Shown: positions 1-13,500 of the stretch, one piece after another
Numbering within the stretch: position 1 is the stretch's first letter
Layout: each line of letters begins with the position of its first letter
Source: Saccoglossus kowalevskii
Lineage: Eukaryota > Hemichordata > Enteropneusta > Harrimaniidae
Assembly (NCBI RefSeq): GCF_000003605.2
Contig: NW_003125899.1
Span: 43,522 to 97,044, forward strand
DNA: 53,523 nucleotides
Direction: 5' to 3'
Program-made: the position numbers and the translations under genes
The notes under the pieces: generated by a model
Databases searched by the model: none
The model's input: the letters and a program-made list of their open reading frames with translations, nothing else
What the model was told of the DNA's origin: nothing

Positions 1-925
1 AAAGTTACAACTCGCCGTGGGACATAGGCCTCAATGACGCCTACACACAGAGTACCCTTAGGTGGCCCTCACTCAAGTACCACGTCGTCCTTGCCATGAT
101 GTTGGTCAAAGGCGACCAATATCATGGAATAGACGGCTAAGACGCTTGTACGCTGAGGCTCTCGATCCCCCTACTTTTTCTCGCATATCAATCTCTTGTG
201 TCATTTCTAGTGCATTAATGTGACTATTACAAAACATTTGTAATTGTATGTTAACGCACTGAAATGTGCACTCTTTGTCTCCCACTCCATTGACCTTTAT
301 CAGTCAGCTAGCTCACTTCCACCCTTGATTATGTAACTCGTATTTACTTTATAGATCATTCCCCAGTTTGTGCTATTTTAGTTAGTATCCCATGAACCAT
401 CATGTGTTTACATTTTGCCATCTTAGCCAATCACGTTAGTGCATCCACGGCGTCCCTTAGTCTTGGCTACTCTCATCTCATCATTCAGTTCCTGCTTTCA
501 TACAGTGAGCATCGTTCAAGTTACCTCCCACCCTCCCATCATTACAGTCTGCTTCTTTATTTTGTTTTTTTTCCTCTGTACTTTTTTCATGTTTTGGTTA
601 TTTATCAATAAATACAGCTAGGGGGGGGTGGATTGTCACACAGGGAATCCATACTCTGTTTGGGCAACACGTCGCACTTGCCCCGAGATGAGTTGAAAGT
701 TACAACTCGCCGCGGGACATAGGCCTCAATGACGCCTACACACAGAGTACCCTTAGGTGGCGCCCTCACTCAAGTACCACGTCGTCCTTGCCATGATGTT
801 GGTCAAAGGCGACCAATATCATGGAATAGACGGCTAAGACGCTTGTACGCTGAGGCTCTCGATCCCCCTACTTTTTCTCGCATATCAGTCTCTTGTGTCA
901 TTTCTAGTGCGTTAATTACAGAATA
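1..925 (+). mobile_element. LTR-element remnant: two LTR copies around a short interior
   Basis: Bases 1-230 and about 695-920 are near-identical; they share the run from 'AAAGTTACAACTCGCCG' to 'CTCTTGTGTCATTTCTAG', offset by about 693 bases, and both end near TTACA. The right copy begins at about 635 with TGTCACACAGG directly after a polypurine-type tract (AGCTAGGGGGGGGTGGAT). This fits a 3' LTR of about 286 bp. The left copy is the tail of a 5' LTR cut by the window edge. The interior (about 231-634) has no coding sequence, so it is either a deleted or a non-autonomous (TRIM-like) element. A 5' LTR start, primer-binding site and target duplication cannot be seen. Confidence 0.6.
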
Positions 926-1021
926 AATGGCGTTATAAAATTATTTTTGATTGTTTTCTTACAGACACAACCGCCCATGTTTACATTGATTATTGTTACA
1001 TGTCTGTCCTTTTTACAATGT

Positions 1022-1352
1022 TAACAAGCAGCCTATCGGCTGAGATAGCCCCGCTGTTAGCAATGCACATTTCAATTAAAGAACTGAAGACATCATTAGA
1101 AAATGAACAATATGTATAGTATCAAAGCAAACAGACTTACAGTTTTTAACAAGAAGTCGAAAATATCACTTTCTACCAAAAATGACAAAAATATTCACCA
1201 AAATTAGAGAATTGAAGATATCATCACGAAATGAACAAATCTGAGAAAGGTCTACATGTAGTATCTATATATGTAATAGCAAAGCAATTGAATTTTTGGT
1301 TTTTAACAAGAAGTCGAAAATATCACTTTTTACCAAAAATTTCAATGTTTCC
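1022..1352 (+). repeat. Dispersed repeat, family A, copy 1
   Basis: It matches the copy at 7012-7374: AACAAGCAGCCTATCGGCT, GAGATAGCCCCGCTGTTAGC, then CAATTAAAGAACTGAAGA and AACAAGAAGTCGAAAATA. This copy has an internal duplication of the last part (1150 and 1310). No coding capacity. Confidence 0.65.
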
Positions 1353-1421
1353 CTGGCTCAAGAAATTCGCAAACACTAGTTTTAACATTAAAAAGACTTA
1401 CTTGTTTTAGTGAATATTTAC

Positions 1422-1552
1422 CTCAAAATATAGGTCCTTTTCTTTAGTCAGACCATTTGGATCACTGGATATGAGTGTAACTTGAAAGATGTGACCATAA
1501 GAATCGGATTCGTAATTCAACTTTTCAGGACCAAGTTGAATTCGCAAATTAT
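1422..1552 (-). CDS. Exon 14: cadherin repeat 5, second half (last exon seen)
   Basis: Residues 1066-1109, 131 nt, phase 1 in and phase 0 out, acceptor TCTAG, donor GTAAAT. It encodes NLRIQLGPEKLNYESDSYG, then FQVTLISSDPNGLTKEKDL. LNYE is the cadherin Ca-binding motif. I find no further exon between here and base 1, so the gene continues off the left edge. Confidence 0.88.
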
Positions 1553-4500
1553 CTAGATGGGAGAGAATATAGGATTATTAAAGCGCTAAAGTCAGGTTAT
1601 TTTGTTCTAAATTTCAAATCATTTATAATTAACTTGCTTCTATCAGTTGAAACAACCTTGGTAGCAGAGTGATTGCGCAACTACAAGAAAATCCCAAACC
1701 ATAGTCACTGTGCTTACCATACCCACAATGGTATAATCAACCATACTCTCTATACCAACCTGGCATACCCACAATACCTACCAGTTAGCATAAATTTTCC
1801 ACTGCTGTCTATCATAGTGATGGACAAAGTATCCCCATCAGGGTCGCTAGCGGCAACCAATGCTACAAGGTCATTTGGAGCTGTTGTTTCAGGAATACAG
1901 GCATCAATGATAACACCATTTGGACCAACATGACCTGTAATATGTATTTGGAAAACAAAATCTCATCATCTTATCATTCCATCATTCAAACCACATAGTC
2001 CTGAGCATCAAAATGTTAGTCTTTGAAATTCTATTTTATTTCATATTTTATTTTAAATAGTAAATTCTCAAAATTAGTTTGACCAAAGAAAGTTTAACGC
2101 TGAAAGATGCCATATTTTTGCCTGCCATTATTTTAGTGCCACATTTTATCTATTTTTATATATTTTATGATTTTTTTGGGTTATTTTGGACCAAATACAT
2201 CATTCTCTATTGGCAATAGGTCTTGATGAAAACTTTGGAGCAATTAAACAAAATTATTATGTGCGATTTATTTTGTGAATGTGATGGAATGCAATGAAGA
2301 TTCCAATATTGATTACAAGAATAGATAGAAGTATATTTTTAGAAATACTAAAAGTAATCAAGTGAATTATTGTTCATGTCAGGTTGTGTCTGTTGCATGA
2401 TATTTGCTTCTTGAATCCAGCAACAACTCGCTCATTCTAGTTTCTCAACAATGTATGTGAACTCAGAAGCAACTGTGTAAGCCATTGCTGAAAGTTTCAT
2501 GAACTCATTGACGATTTCAGTTTTTCAAATAACCAGACAAATTTTCTAAATGATGAAGATACACTCATAGGGACTTTGCTAGTGAATTCGATAGAATTAC
2601 ATGATTGATTTTGATGTAGAAAAGTTACCTTAACAGATTGTTTTGAATTTTTATCAATTTGGTGAGAATTAAAAACAGCATATCATAACTTTTCTTTTTT
2701 TTATGATTTTTGAAGCAAGGATTCAAAATGGCTGCTCCCAAAATGTATCTATTGTAAAATTCATTGCATGTATTGTATTACCATGTATGTCAGCTGACTA
2801 CATAAACACAGAGTTGTACATACCAAAACTACACGGTTTATTGATCACCACACTGATATCATTTGGTTCTTCATTTTCATTTCCCAGAAATACCATCATT
2901 GACACAGTGATAGAGTTACTGTCACTGTCGATACAACGAACCTCAAACCCAACACCAGTTGGAAAAGTTTCGTAATTCAGATCGGCAGCAACTTTAACTG
3001 TATGACCTGTAAGTAATATGTAAGGAATTGTTAGCTGTTTTGGGAATAAAATATACTGTAAACTACTTAAATTTAACAAAAAAATTGTTTTTGTGAACTT
3101 CGAGGAAAAATCACTCAATTTTGTAGCTGTATATACAGCGTACATATGGACTGCTAAAGAAAAAATTGCCAGTATGAAAAATATCTAACAATAACAAATG
3201 CAAAAAACAGCAGCGTTAAAAAAATTGAGAATTAGCGCGCATAATTTAGAAATAGAGAAAGGACGATACACAAAAATTCCTTGCAGTGGTAGAAAGTGAA
3301 GATTGAAGACGAAATACATTTCTTACTTGAATGCAAGCCAATAAATAAAAAACCAATAAATTGATTACAATGCTAAAAAGCAATAACAGCCAAAAAATAA
3401 CAAAACTAGCAAGCTACATCTATAATTGTTTTAGTGCCAGAGAAAATCATTTCAAAAAATTACCAGCTGCCCCTAAATAAATAAACTATTTCTTTTCTTT
3501 TTTTTATTATTCTTTTCAATTTTAGCGCTTCCATTTTGTTACTTTCTCAGTTTTTCATCTTTATTGTAATTTCCTTTTTCTGAATCAATATCCAAATAAG
3601 GATATGATTATGCAATAAAGATTATTATTATTATTATTATTATTATTACTAACTACTGGGGTCATTAACATTTTATTGCTGTTCAACCAATGGAAATTAT
3701 TTCTTAGGATGCAATAAATTCATTATTATTATTATATTAAAACAGTGGTTTTGTCAACAATTTAGAATTAAAAATACAATGGTTCTCAGGACAATTATAT
3801 TTTAATTAACCAGTATACATGCAATAAATGCATTTGGGATAGAGCAAATATGGTATGTTTTGGTATACCTACCCTCAATGGCAAATAAACCATTGCTGTT
3901 GAGGAGTGTAAATATATGTGTATCAGCAGTATCTTCATCTAAAGCTGTCAGCGTACCCACTACTGTGTTCAGAGGTACGTGCTCCATTATCGTATTTGTC
4001 GATAGTGTCACACCTGTTGGCGGCTCATTTACATCAATGATACCAATCCTTATGGTGGTTCTAACACTCAAGCCACCAGAGTCTGACGCTTGTACGGAGA
4101 GTAAATAAAAGGGATGAGTTTCATAATTGAAACAATCCACATTGCCAACAAGTAAATCAGACCCCTGTATATCGAAACAAGCGTTTAGTGTGTCTAAAGA
4201 GTATGTGTGCGTATCCCCCTGGTCTGGATCTTCAGTTTCAAACCGACCAATCACTTTACCGGTCACAGTGTCGCCACCAGCTGTAAATTCAGGAACATCG
4301 CTTCCTATGAAGTTTATTTTCAGAGGCGGTTCATTCTCGTCAATGATGTCAAGTTCAAAGACTGCGCTGTTTGTTTGGATGGGCATTCCATTATCACGTA
4401 CTTGTATGTGTATTTGGTGATGTCTGTTTGTTTCGTAATCAAGCGGTCTGTTGACAACCAAGGCATTATTGACCATGGAGAATTTCCCGTTGGAGTTGGT

Positions 4501-7500
4501 GATCAAAGTGAAGTTTAACTGCTGCCCTTCATCGGGATCTAGTGCATTCAACAACGTCACTACGTCACCAACATTTGCATTTTCACTGATCGTTGTTTGC
4601 TGCCACATGGGCTGACCCGGTGGTTCATTGACGTTGATCACGTAAACTATGAGGCTAGAAATCAGCGACTCTGGTGGGATACCGTCATCAGTCGCCAGAA
4701 TTGAAACAGTGTACTGGGTCATGGTCTCAAAGTCTAGCATCCCACGTGTCCTGAGCGTGTCATGGCTTCCGATATAGAACGGGTCAGCATCATCACGCAG
4801 AAAATAAGTAAATGTCTGCATTGGGTCTGAGTCGATGCTGCGCAAATAACCAACAATATCACCATTATCAGCATCTTCAGGAATTACGTTAGACGTCAGG
4901 TATGTGGCAATTGGTGGATCATTTTCAGTTTTGCCGCTTATACCGATGCACTCAGCCGTCAGTATGCTCCACTCGCTGTTAGATAGACATGTGATGGAAT
5001 TAGAGCCAACCAAAGTGCCTAAATTAAAAATAAAGTAAAAAGTATGAAATATCATAAGTTAAAATTTTTATACATCTAATCAATTTCCAAATAACTCCCA
5101 GCATCTGGAGACAAAAATTATTTCAAATTTCTAACGTTGTGTGATTCCGTTCAAAATTAAACTAACACCAAAATTAAAATATGTACTGAGTCCTCTGAAA
5201 GAGGATGCTTTGCAGCACCTGGTTAACAAGATATAATGCATTCTACAGAGCTGTGTGATCAAGTTTATTATTTTGTAATTTTTCTTTCATATTCCTTTCT
5301 TTCATCAGCCACATCAGCAAGTTTTTCAAAGAAAACACAGTGTTACTATCAAGCCTGGAAATCAACCAGCCAAGAAATTAAAATGGGTATTTTGATATTA
5401 AACAATACTAGAAATTTCACTCATTGAAACTTACCTAGATCACAATCAATATCACACCTACTGAGATACAAGTGAGATGTTTCTTGGCACGTTATTGTGA
5501 ATCCTGGCCTGGGTGGTGGGGGTTGACATGTTGTAGGACGACAGCTTTTCCCATCAGCATTCAGTATACTACCAACCGTACAGGAACACACATAGGAACC
5601 TTCAAACGATAATTTAAAGTCATTTTGTGAAGACTGAACTCTCCATAGGATTCCAGTGAAAGTCGCTGTGAATCTCTAGGAACCCAGTGAAAGTCATTCT
5701 GACTCTCTAGGACCCCATTGAAAATCATTGTGACTCCCTAGGACCCCAGTGAAAGAGACTGTGACTCCCTAGGATTCCAGTGAAAGTCAATGTGACTCCC
5801 TAGGATCCCAGTGAAAGTCACTGTGACTCCCTAGGACCTAAGTGAAAGTCAATGTGACTCCCTAGGACACCAGTGAAAGAGACTGTGACTCCATAGGATC
5901 CCAGTGAAAGTCACTGTGACTCTATAGGACTCCAGTGAAATTGAAATATTTAGTTGTTGATGAATCCTTGACTGATCTATGAACGCCACCAAAAAATGTC
6001 ATTGAGTTAGTTGGTTACTATCAGCAATATTTATGGAATAAACACCAGACAAGTTTTCAAATATTATTTGTTGCCATGAGAATGAATGCTGGTGCATTTT
6101 CAGTACACTCATAGTCAATGCAAAGCTACATACAAGACTGTGTCTGATTGGCTACTCAACCTTAACTACTAACAGTCGGACCAACCAATGTTGTCCTACC
6201 TGTGCCATAAACCTCACAAAAATTCCTAGCAGTGAAAATTTGTGTTTTAATAAAGATGGCAATACTGATCAACTCCCTCATATACAGTGAATCTCTCCCT
6301 CCATTAAAATTACTTTCAAAGATCTTGTGCAGAAAAATTAAATCTGAAATATTCAGTATAAATAAGAAGTTGTGAGATGTGATTACCTAGTATGTTTGTA
6401 CATTGCTGCTGACAATCATTTGCTACATTACATTCATTGATATCAATGCAGGTACTACCATCTTCTTGTAATGTATATCCAATGTTACATTCACATCTGA
6501 AATTAAACAAGAGTATGTTAACAACGACAACAACAACAACTACGACAGACATAGTAACTGCTATACAGTATAATCTGAGCATAACTTAACATTAAGCTGG
6601 CTTAAAACAAGGTTAGCATGTTTTTAAATTTTCCACATATCTAAATTGTGTAATCTACATAAATATGTCTCATATGAATAACACGGATAATACCACAAAG
6701 AATATGTTGAATTTATGACGACAATAATACTCACTTTAAAATTTATAAAAAAGCCAAATCCAGCTGACAGCCAGCTTGAAAGTTAAGTTACCCCAAAACT
6801 GTTGTGTACCTCACCACTATATTTTCATTATGGGCAATGTAAAACTGAATAATAATGATTATGTTGCAAAGACAATAACATACTATATTTATTTGCTCTA
6901 TTTTGTAGCATATGCACTTACATATGGTATGCTCTATGGTCAAAATAATAAGTTATATTTTAATAATCATCCATACACAAAAAGCCTTTTTTTGCTATTT
7001 ATGTGTGCAACTATTAGAGATGCATTTCTAATAAAAACAAGCAGTCTGTCGGCTGAGATAGTTCCGCTGTTAGCTATGCACATTACAATTAAAGAACTGA
7101 AGATATCCATGGAAAATGTAGCATCAAAGCAATCAAATTTGCTGTTTTCAACAAGAATTTGAAAATACGCTTTTTCCAAAAAAGACAAAAATATTTATTA
7201 AAATTAGAGAATTGAAGATATCAAGGTACATATACCCCCGGTACACCAAGTATCAAAGCATTCAGGCTTGTAGTTTTCAAGAAGAAGTCGAAAAAGTAAA
7301 AAGTTGACATGGACGACGACGATGGACAATCACTCATATGATAAGCTCTGCTCAACAGAGTCGACAGCAGAGCTAAAAATATGGTAAATACGCAATTTGT
7401 TGTAAACCGTTATTTTCTGCTATCAATTTACGGATAACTTGAGGGAATTTATGAGATTTTATTTTTGTACTCACTGTCTCACTGTGAATTTTAGCTTGTG

Positions 7501-10500
7501 AAATAAAAGTGCTTGACAGTGAGTAAATTAATTTGCATTTGATTGTAATAAAATTGGTACAAGTTATAGGAAACATTTTGATAATGTTACCTACCTGAAC
7601 GAACCACCGGTGTTGACACATCGCTGAGAACACATATTATTGGCACTTGTACATTCGTTTGTATCCTCACACTGCCTAGTGACTTTATTGAAATGAAACC
7701 CGCTCCCACAAATGCACTGATATGATCCAGGCACATTCTGGCAGAGAGCGTTTGATGGGCATGGATTACTTCCTGTTACGCATTCATCTATGTCATGACA
7801 TGTGATTTTATTGCTTTCCAAAGTGTACCCGGACGGGCAGGAACAGTAATACGACGAGTCGGTGTTATGACAACTAAATTGGCAACCACCGTTACTGATG
7901 TGACATTCATTGGTATCTGAAAAACACAAATTCATTTAGCAATATTTTTGATATTCCATATCTGTTTGTCTTACTGGTTTCCATTTTCGCAGTTCCTCTT
8001 GCTCTAATTGGCTAATCAATGAAGACATTAATTACTAGCAATTTACACAACTGAGATAAGTACAAGGCAGACACCAAAAATATCAATAGTGAATCCTCTT
8101 AATTGCAAACAATTCCCTCAACCCCCAAGTGATTCCATTGAATCCCAATCAAATCCCTCAAACTCCAAGTGATTCCATTGAATCCAAATCGAATCACTCG
8201 TACTCCAAGTGAATCTCAAGCAAACCTCCCAATTGATAAGTTAATTCCTGGTAAATCCATTGCAACTCAAATTCTAAGTCCCAATTACATCCCAAGTGTA
8301 TCTCTCAATTTCCAAGTGAATCTAAATCAAATTCCACATATCACAAAATATACTTTGAATCCCTGAAATTCCAAATCAAGACTGTACAAATGCTGTGAAA
8401 GCTGAGACTTGTGACACTATTTGCGACACCAGGAATGATTGTCATCAGTATGGTGTTCAGTGTGTGTAGACGGTAACTCAGCTTTCACCAAAAAAACAAA
8501 AAATGACTGTATGCCAGTCTGAGTCAATCAATTAAATTCCTAAAATTCTAAGTAAATCCATTGAATCCCTTAAATTTCAAGTGAATCCCAATATTCTGAA
8601 TCTGAAAGTACTCACCTCTACATGTTCTTTGATCTGCTTGTAATGTATACCCATTAATACAAGTACAGAAGAAACTACTCTCTATGTTCAGACAGTGATG
8701 ACTACATCCGCCATTGTTAATACTGCATTCATTCGTATCTGACAAATAAAATACACAATGGTAATATTAAAGATGAGCTTCTGTCAATTTCACCAGTCAC
8801 TAATGGTAAATTATGCAAATTTGGCACCATTATTACATTTCTCATCATGATATATATTGTGATCTATGATAGACATGTTTCTACACTACATACACTAGGT
8901 ATACTTACCGTCACATGTGTGTTCATCTGTCTGTAGATGATATCCTTGTCTACAAGCACACATATACGAACCGTACAAATCAATACATATATGATCACAT
9001 TCACCACGGCCATCATTATGCTGACAGGAATCAATTTCTGAAAAAACAAGCCATGCATGGCATAGTTCCTGTTAGTTATCAAATTTAAGATATATAGTTT
9101 GATGATTTTTTAACATTAAAATGATTGACATCTTGTATCTTATCGTCAAACGAGTACTTGTCCATATTGAGGGATATTGCTCTGGAACAGCATTAATTAA
9201 AACAAAATGGCCACCGGTCAGCCAATTTGAATACATCTATATATCTATAACATTATGTATAATGAATATATAAAAAAATTATGATTTTTTAGCACAAAAA
9301 TGGTCGCCAATTGGCCATTTTGAATTAGATAGTCAAACCAATATATCTATGTCATGATGTATAATGAATATATCAAATTTGAACATAATCAATCAAAGCA
9401 TGTCAGAGATATGGCCCAAGAAGTGCAATCATTAAAACAAAATGGCCACCAGTCAGCCATTTTGAATCCGATCTGAAATGACGGCCATCAAAGTCTCATA
9501 ATGTTCAACGTATGTACCAAGTTTGAACAAAATCTATCCATAAATGCTTGATTTTGATGATTTTTTGCACAAAAATGGCCACCATTCAGCCATCTTGAAT
9601 CTGATCGTGAAACAATATGTATGTACATGTATGATGTATATGTGAGGTTTGAATGTATTCGACCCAGGCATGTCTAAGATATAGGTTTGGATGCACTGAC
9701 GCACAGAAGTCAATCCATAAGTCCATGTATTCGGACTGCGTAAGAATGGGGACTAAAAACAGAGTGAGTGTCTAATAAACCTAGTGAATAATTAGTGTGT
9801 TTACAGTAGTTTCTCATAGAATTTCTGGTTTTAGAAGCTCCATCAAGACAGCATTCAAATTATTAATTCTGAATTATGGTCACTTGATCGTCTTATTCTT
9901 ATATATGTACAACAGTCAGGTAAGGCATGTTTATGACAATTTATAAACCCAACTTTTTTCATTTTAAATAAGTCTCATTCAAATCCAAATGAAACAATTA
10001 GATTGGATAGGAAGTGCCTCTCTCATGTGTTGTATTGGAACAACCTACATCACTGCATGAGCTCAAACCAGTTTATAAGGTACCTGCCTCTCCCGACTTT
10101 GGTGTATACAACGTACAGAAAGCCATACTTGTTAGATATGTGTGCCATGTATGCCATGTACAAAATGCATATTTCATTTACACACACAAAAAAATACACA
10201 CTGTGCAATGACAGGTTGTTTAACATGCAATGCAACAAAACTGCTCACCTGTTCCGAGTTGTCTGTCAGGGTGTACCACGTGTATAGCCGTCGGATAGCT
10301 AAAATAACCTGTAATGATCACCTTATCATTCTTATCATGTTTATTCAAATTCACGATATGGTGTAGTTGTTGATCTGTCCAGTAGATGCGATCGTCATAC
10401 TGCGTCAATCCATAAGGATGAAAGGTACTCGGATTATCTACCAACACCTGTCTAGCATTGCCGTTCAAATCACAACTCTCCACTTTGTCGGTCGTCGCAT

Positions 10501-13500
10501 CTGCCCAATATATCATCTGAAAAGACAAAATTAAAACTCATCACAGAACTGTAGAATATACCCGTAAAAAAAGTTTCAGATTATTATAACAAAATTACCT
10601 ACTAAGTATAATTAAATACATGTATACTTATTTTTTGCCAGAAGAATATTTATTTTGTTTGAGAAGTATATGAAATAAAATGCTTGAAGTATAGGTACTG
10701 TGATGTCATTTGTTTAAATTTTTGTCATTCAACATGCGAATGCCTGTTAACAAATATCACCCACTGATCAACAAAAGTCTCAATCTGTTCTGCCAAAGTT
10801 GTTTTAATTTCGTAACAGGAACACACACATATTCAATAAAAATAGTGGACAACATCTTTCAGTTTTCACCAACCAGTCACTACATACATGTAAAATATTT
10901 GCTATTACAATGCCCTATTGTTAATTGAAAATAAGTCTATTTCCACATAAATACAGGGCAAGGGTAAAATTCAACATTGCCCTCTTTCATAATTAGATAA
11001 GAAATGGTCAAGTGCAATTCAATATATCACTCAGTTTATGCAAATCACAACGACACTCCATTCAAATGAGGTCAGCAGATAAACAACATAAATTTAACAA
11101 ACGCTTAGCTCTGCACAGCTGGGTTTAGCTAATTTAAACATATTCCTTACCCTATCAATGTAATCCACCGTGATAGCATTGGGTTTTGCTAATTTAAACA
11201 CTGAAATGCAATTATATTCCTTACCCTATCAATGTAATCCAACGTGATAGCATTGGGTTTTGCTAATTTAAACACTGAAATGCAATTATATTCCTTACCC
11301 TGTCAATGTAATCCACCGTGATAGCATTGGGTTTTGCTAATCCAGTACTGATTATGGTCGTCTGCTGAGAACCATCAGACATTCTTGCTTTCTGAATAGT
11401 TGGTTGTGCGTCATATACATCAGTGAAATAAAACCAGTCACTGTGGGGGTCCAAAGCAATTCCCCTAGGTTCATAGATATTGGTTGTAATTAAAACAATC
11501 CGATTGGTGCCATCCAATCCAATCTTTTCTATAACAGATCTTACTGGAAATCAGAGAGAAATATTTATATACTAGTAACAGGGTATATAGCGCCCTCATA
11601 CTAAAAAATTAAAACTTTTGTTTTTATTGATCAACTACTGTAAAAGGGGTAATTATTCACTGTGTTTTAATTTAGCTTATTTCGCTGACTGGAAAAATGC
11701 GCTAAATTAAAACACAGTGAATATGTAAAATTTAGCATAGAACACATTATCTAAATAACGAAACCGTGAATTTAAAACCCACTGAATATGCCTGAAATGG
11801 TAAATCAGTGAAATTTAAACCCAGTGAAAATTAGTCATTTTACACTATTAAGTCATAATTTCATAATATAAGTCATACAATAGACAACTTACTGCGATCA
11901 GTAAAAAATAATTTTCTATTTTTCCAATCAACTGCTATTCCATCAGGTACTTCTATATCATCTACTACAAAATCCTCAACAGTATTTTGTGCATTGTCAA
12001 TTTCAGCTCTGAAAATAAAAATGTTATAAGTAATTATCATCAAGAGGCATAGCGATATTCTAAGCAGTTTGATTTACCAAAGACGAAAAAACATTTTTCA
12101 TGGAATGCTGTGAAATTTTGTTGCAGTGAATTTCATCAGAATCTTACAGTGAGTCATAGTGTTGGGTGAAGAGGGAGGCAAGAGTATTTTTTGTAACCCC
12201 TCTCCTTCTAACTCTAATTCTAACCCAATTCACTTGTGTACTAGTATGCCTCCTCTAGATAACTACAGTTTTCCCTAGGAGGGTCATGTACAATTAAATT
12301 GGGGAGCGCTATAGGGTAGGGGTAGGGTTAGTGTTACGGGTGGGGGGGTATAAAAAGAGCTCCAAGAGGGACAGACAGCTCATGGTTTGAAAATTATCCA
12401 ATTCCGAACCACAATAGAAATATCACCCACTAAGTACTCAGTAAGATAAGATCAGTAACATTAATCTATGCTATATAGATATAGTCATAGCATCAAGTTG
12501 TGTTCGATCTTAGTTCTGTGCAATTAACGTAAAAGACATTGTTTGTTTACACAATATATAAATACATAAAATCACATCAACTTTGTTTAACATTCATTCA
12601 CACTTCACCTCTGTATTTTCCTTGTCAAGTGATCACTCCAATATATATACCCAGATGCATAATCATAATCCAATGCCACCACATTCAGTAAGCCTTCAAC
12701 AAGTCTTCTATAATTGGTGCCATCAAAATTCAACTTCCTGATATCAAAACTATTTGCAAATATTAGATATGGTTCAGGTTGGAATTGCTGCTGAGCTTGA
12801 ACTGAAACAAGGAGAAGATAAATTGTCTTAGATTCCGGTGGAATAAAATATGTTATGTAAATCTCAAATACTGGGTACTAACCTCGTAATTCGGCTTAAT
12901 TATCGTTTGGCAACAATTACTGATTTTTAAGTATTGGAATGTAAGAAACATCAATGTTATGAACTAACACAGTTTAGTTTATTTTCTGAAAAATTGTTTT
13001 ATGTTGATGTGGAATTAAACTATGTCATGTAAATCCTAACTACCAGGTATTAATCCTGTAATCCTGCTTAGGTATAGCGAGGCAACAATTATTGATTATT
13101 AAGTATTGGAATGTCACAAACTTCAATGTTACAAAAAAAAAGTTTGGTTTATTTTCATAAATTCTTTATGTTGATGAGTTAGATATACTATTTATACTTA
13201 AACCTATGTTAATAGAAACACAATTTTTCCCCTTTTTTTGCTCTTTTTGCCCATGTGTTCCTACCTGATTTTGTAATTAATTACACATGAACATTACACA
13301 AATCATAGATTTTCCATAACAAAACTGTACTGCACATATGCTTTCTCCGGGAAGCATATATTGTTGAAATTTTTTTTTTTACAACTACTTGAGCGTTTTT
13401 GCACAGTGGTAAATTTATGCTCCAGGTATATATTGAATAAATTACTTTTATTATATGACTTAACAAGTCTATAAAAAATACATCATGCACTTATGCTCAA

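Noticed and set aside
5019-5055. In-frame ATG upstream of the cadherin exon as a gene start
   Set aside because: The open frame extends into the intron; a TTTAG acceptor at 5019 and frame-perfect joining to the EGF/sushi exons show it is intronic.
7591-9082. Treating the EGF ORFs at 7.6, 8.6 and 8.9 kb as separate small genes
   Set aside because: Each is flanked by matching-phase splice sites and together they form a continuous module series.
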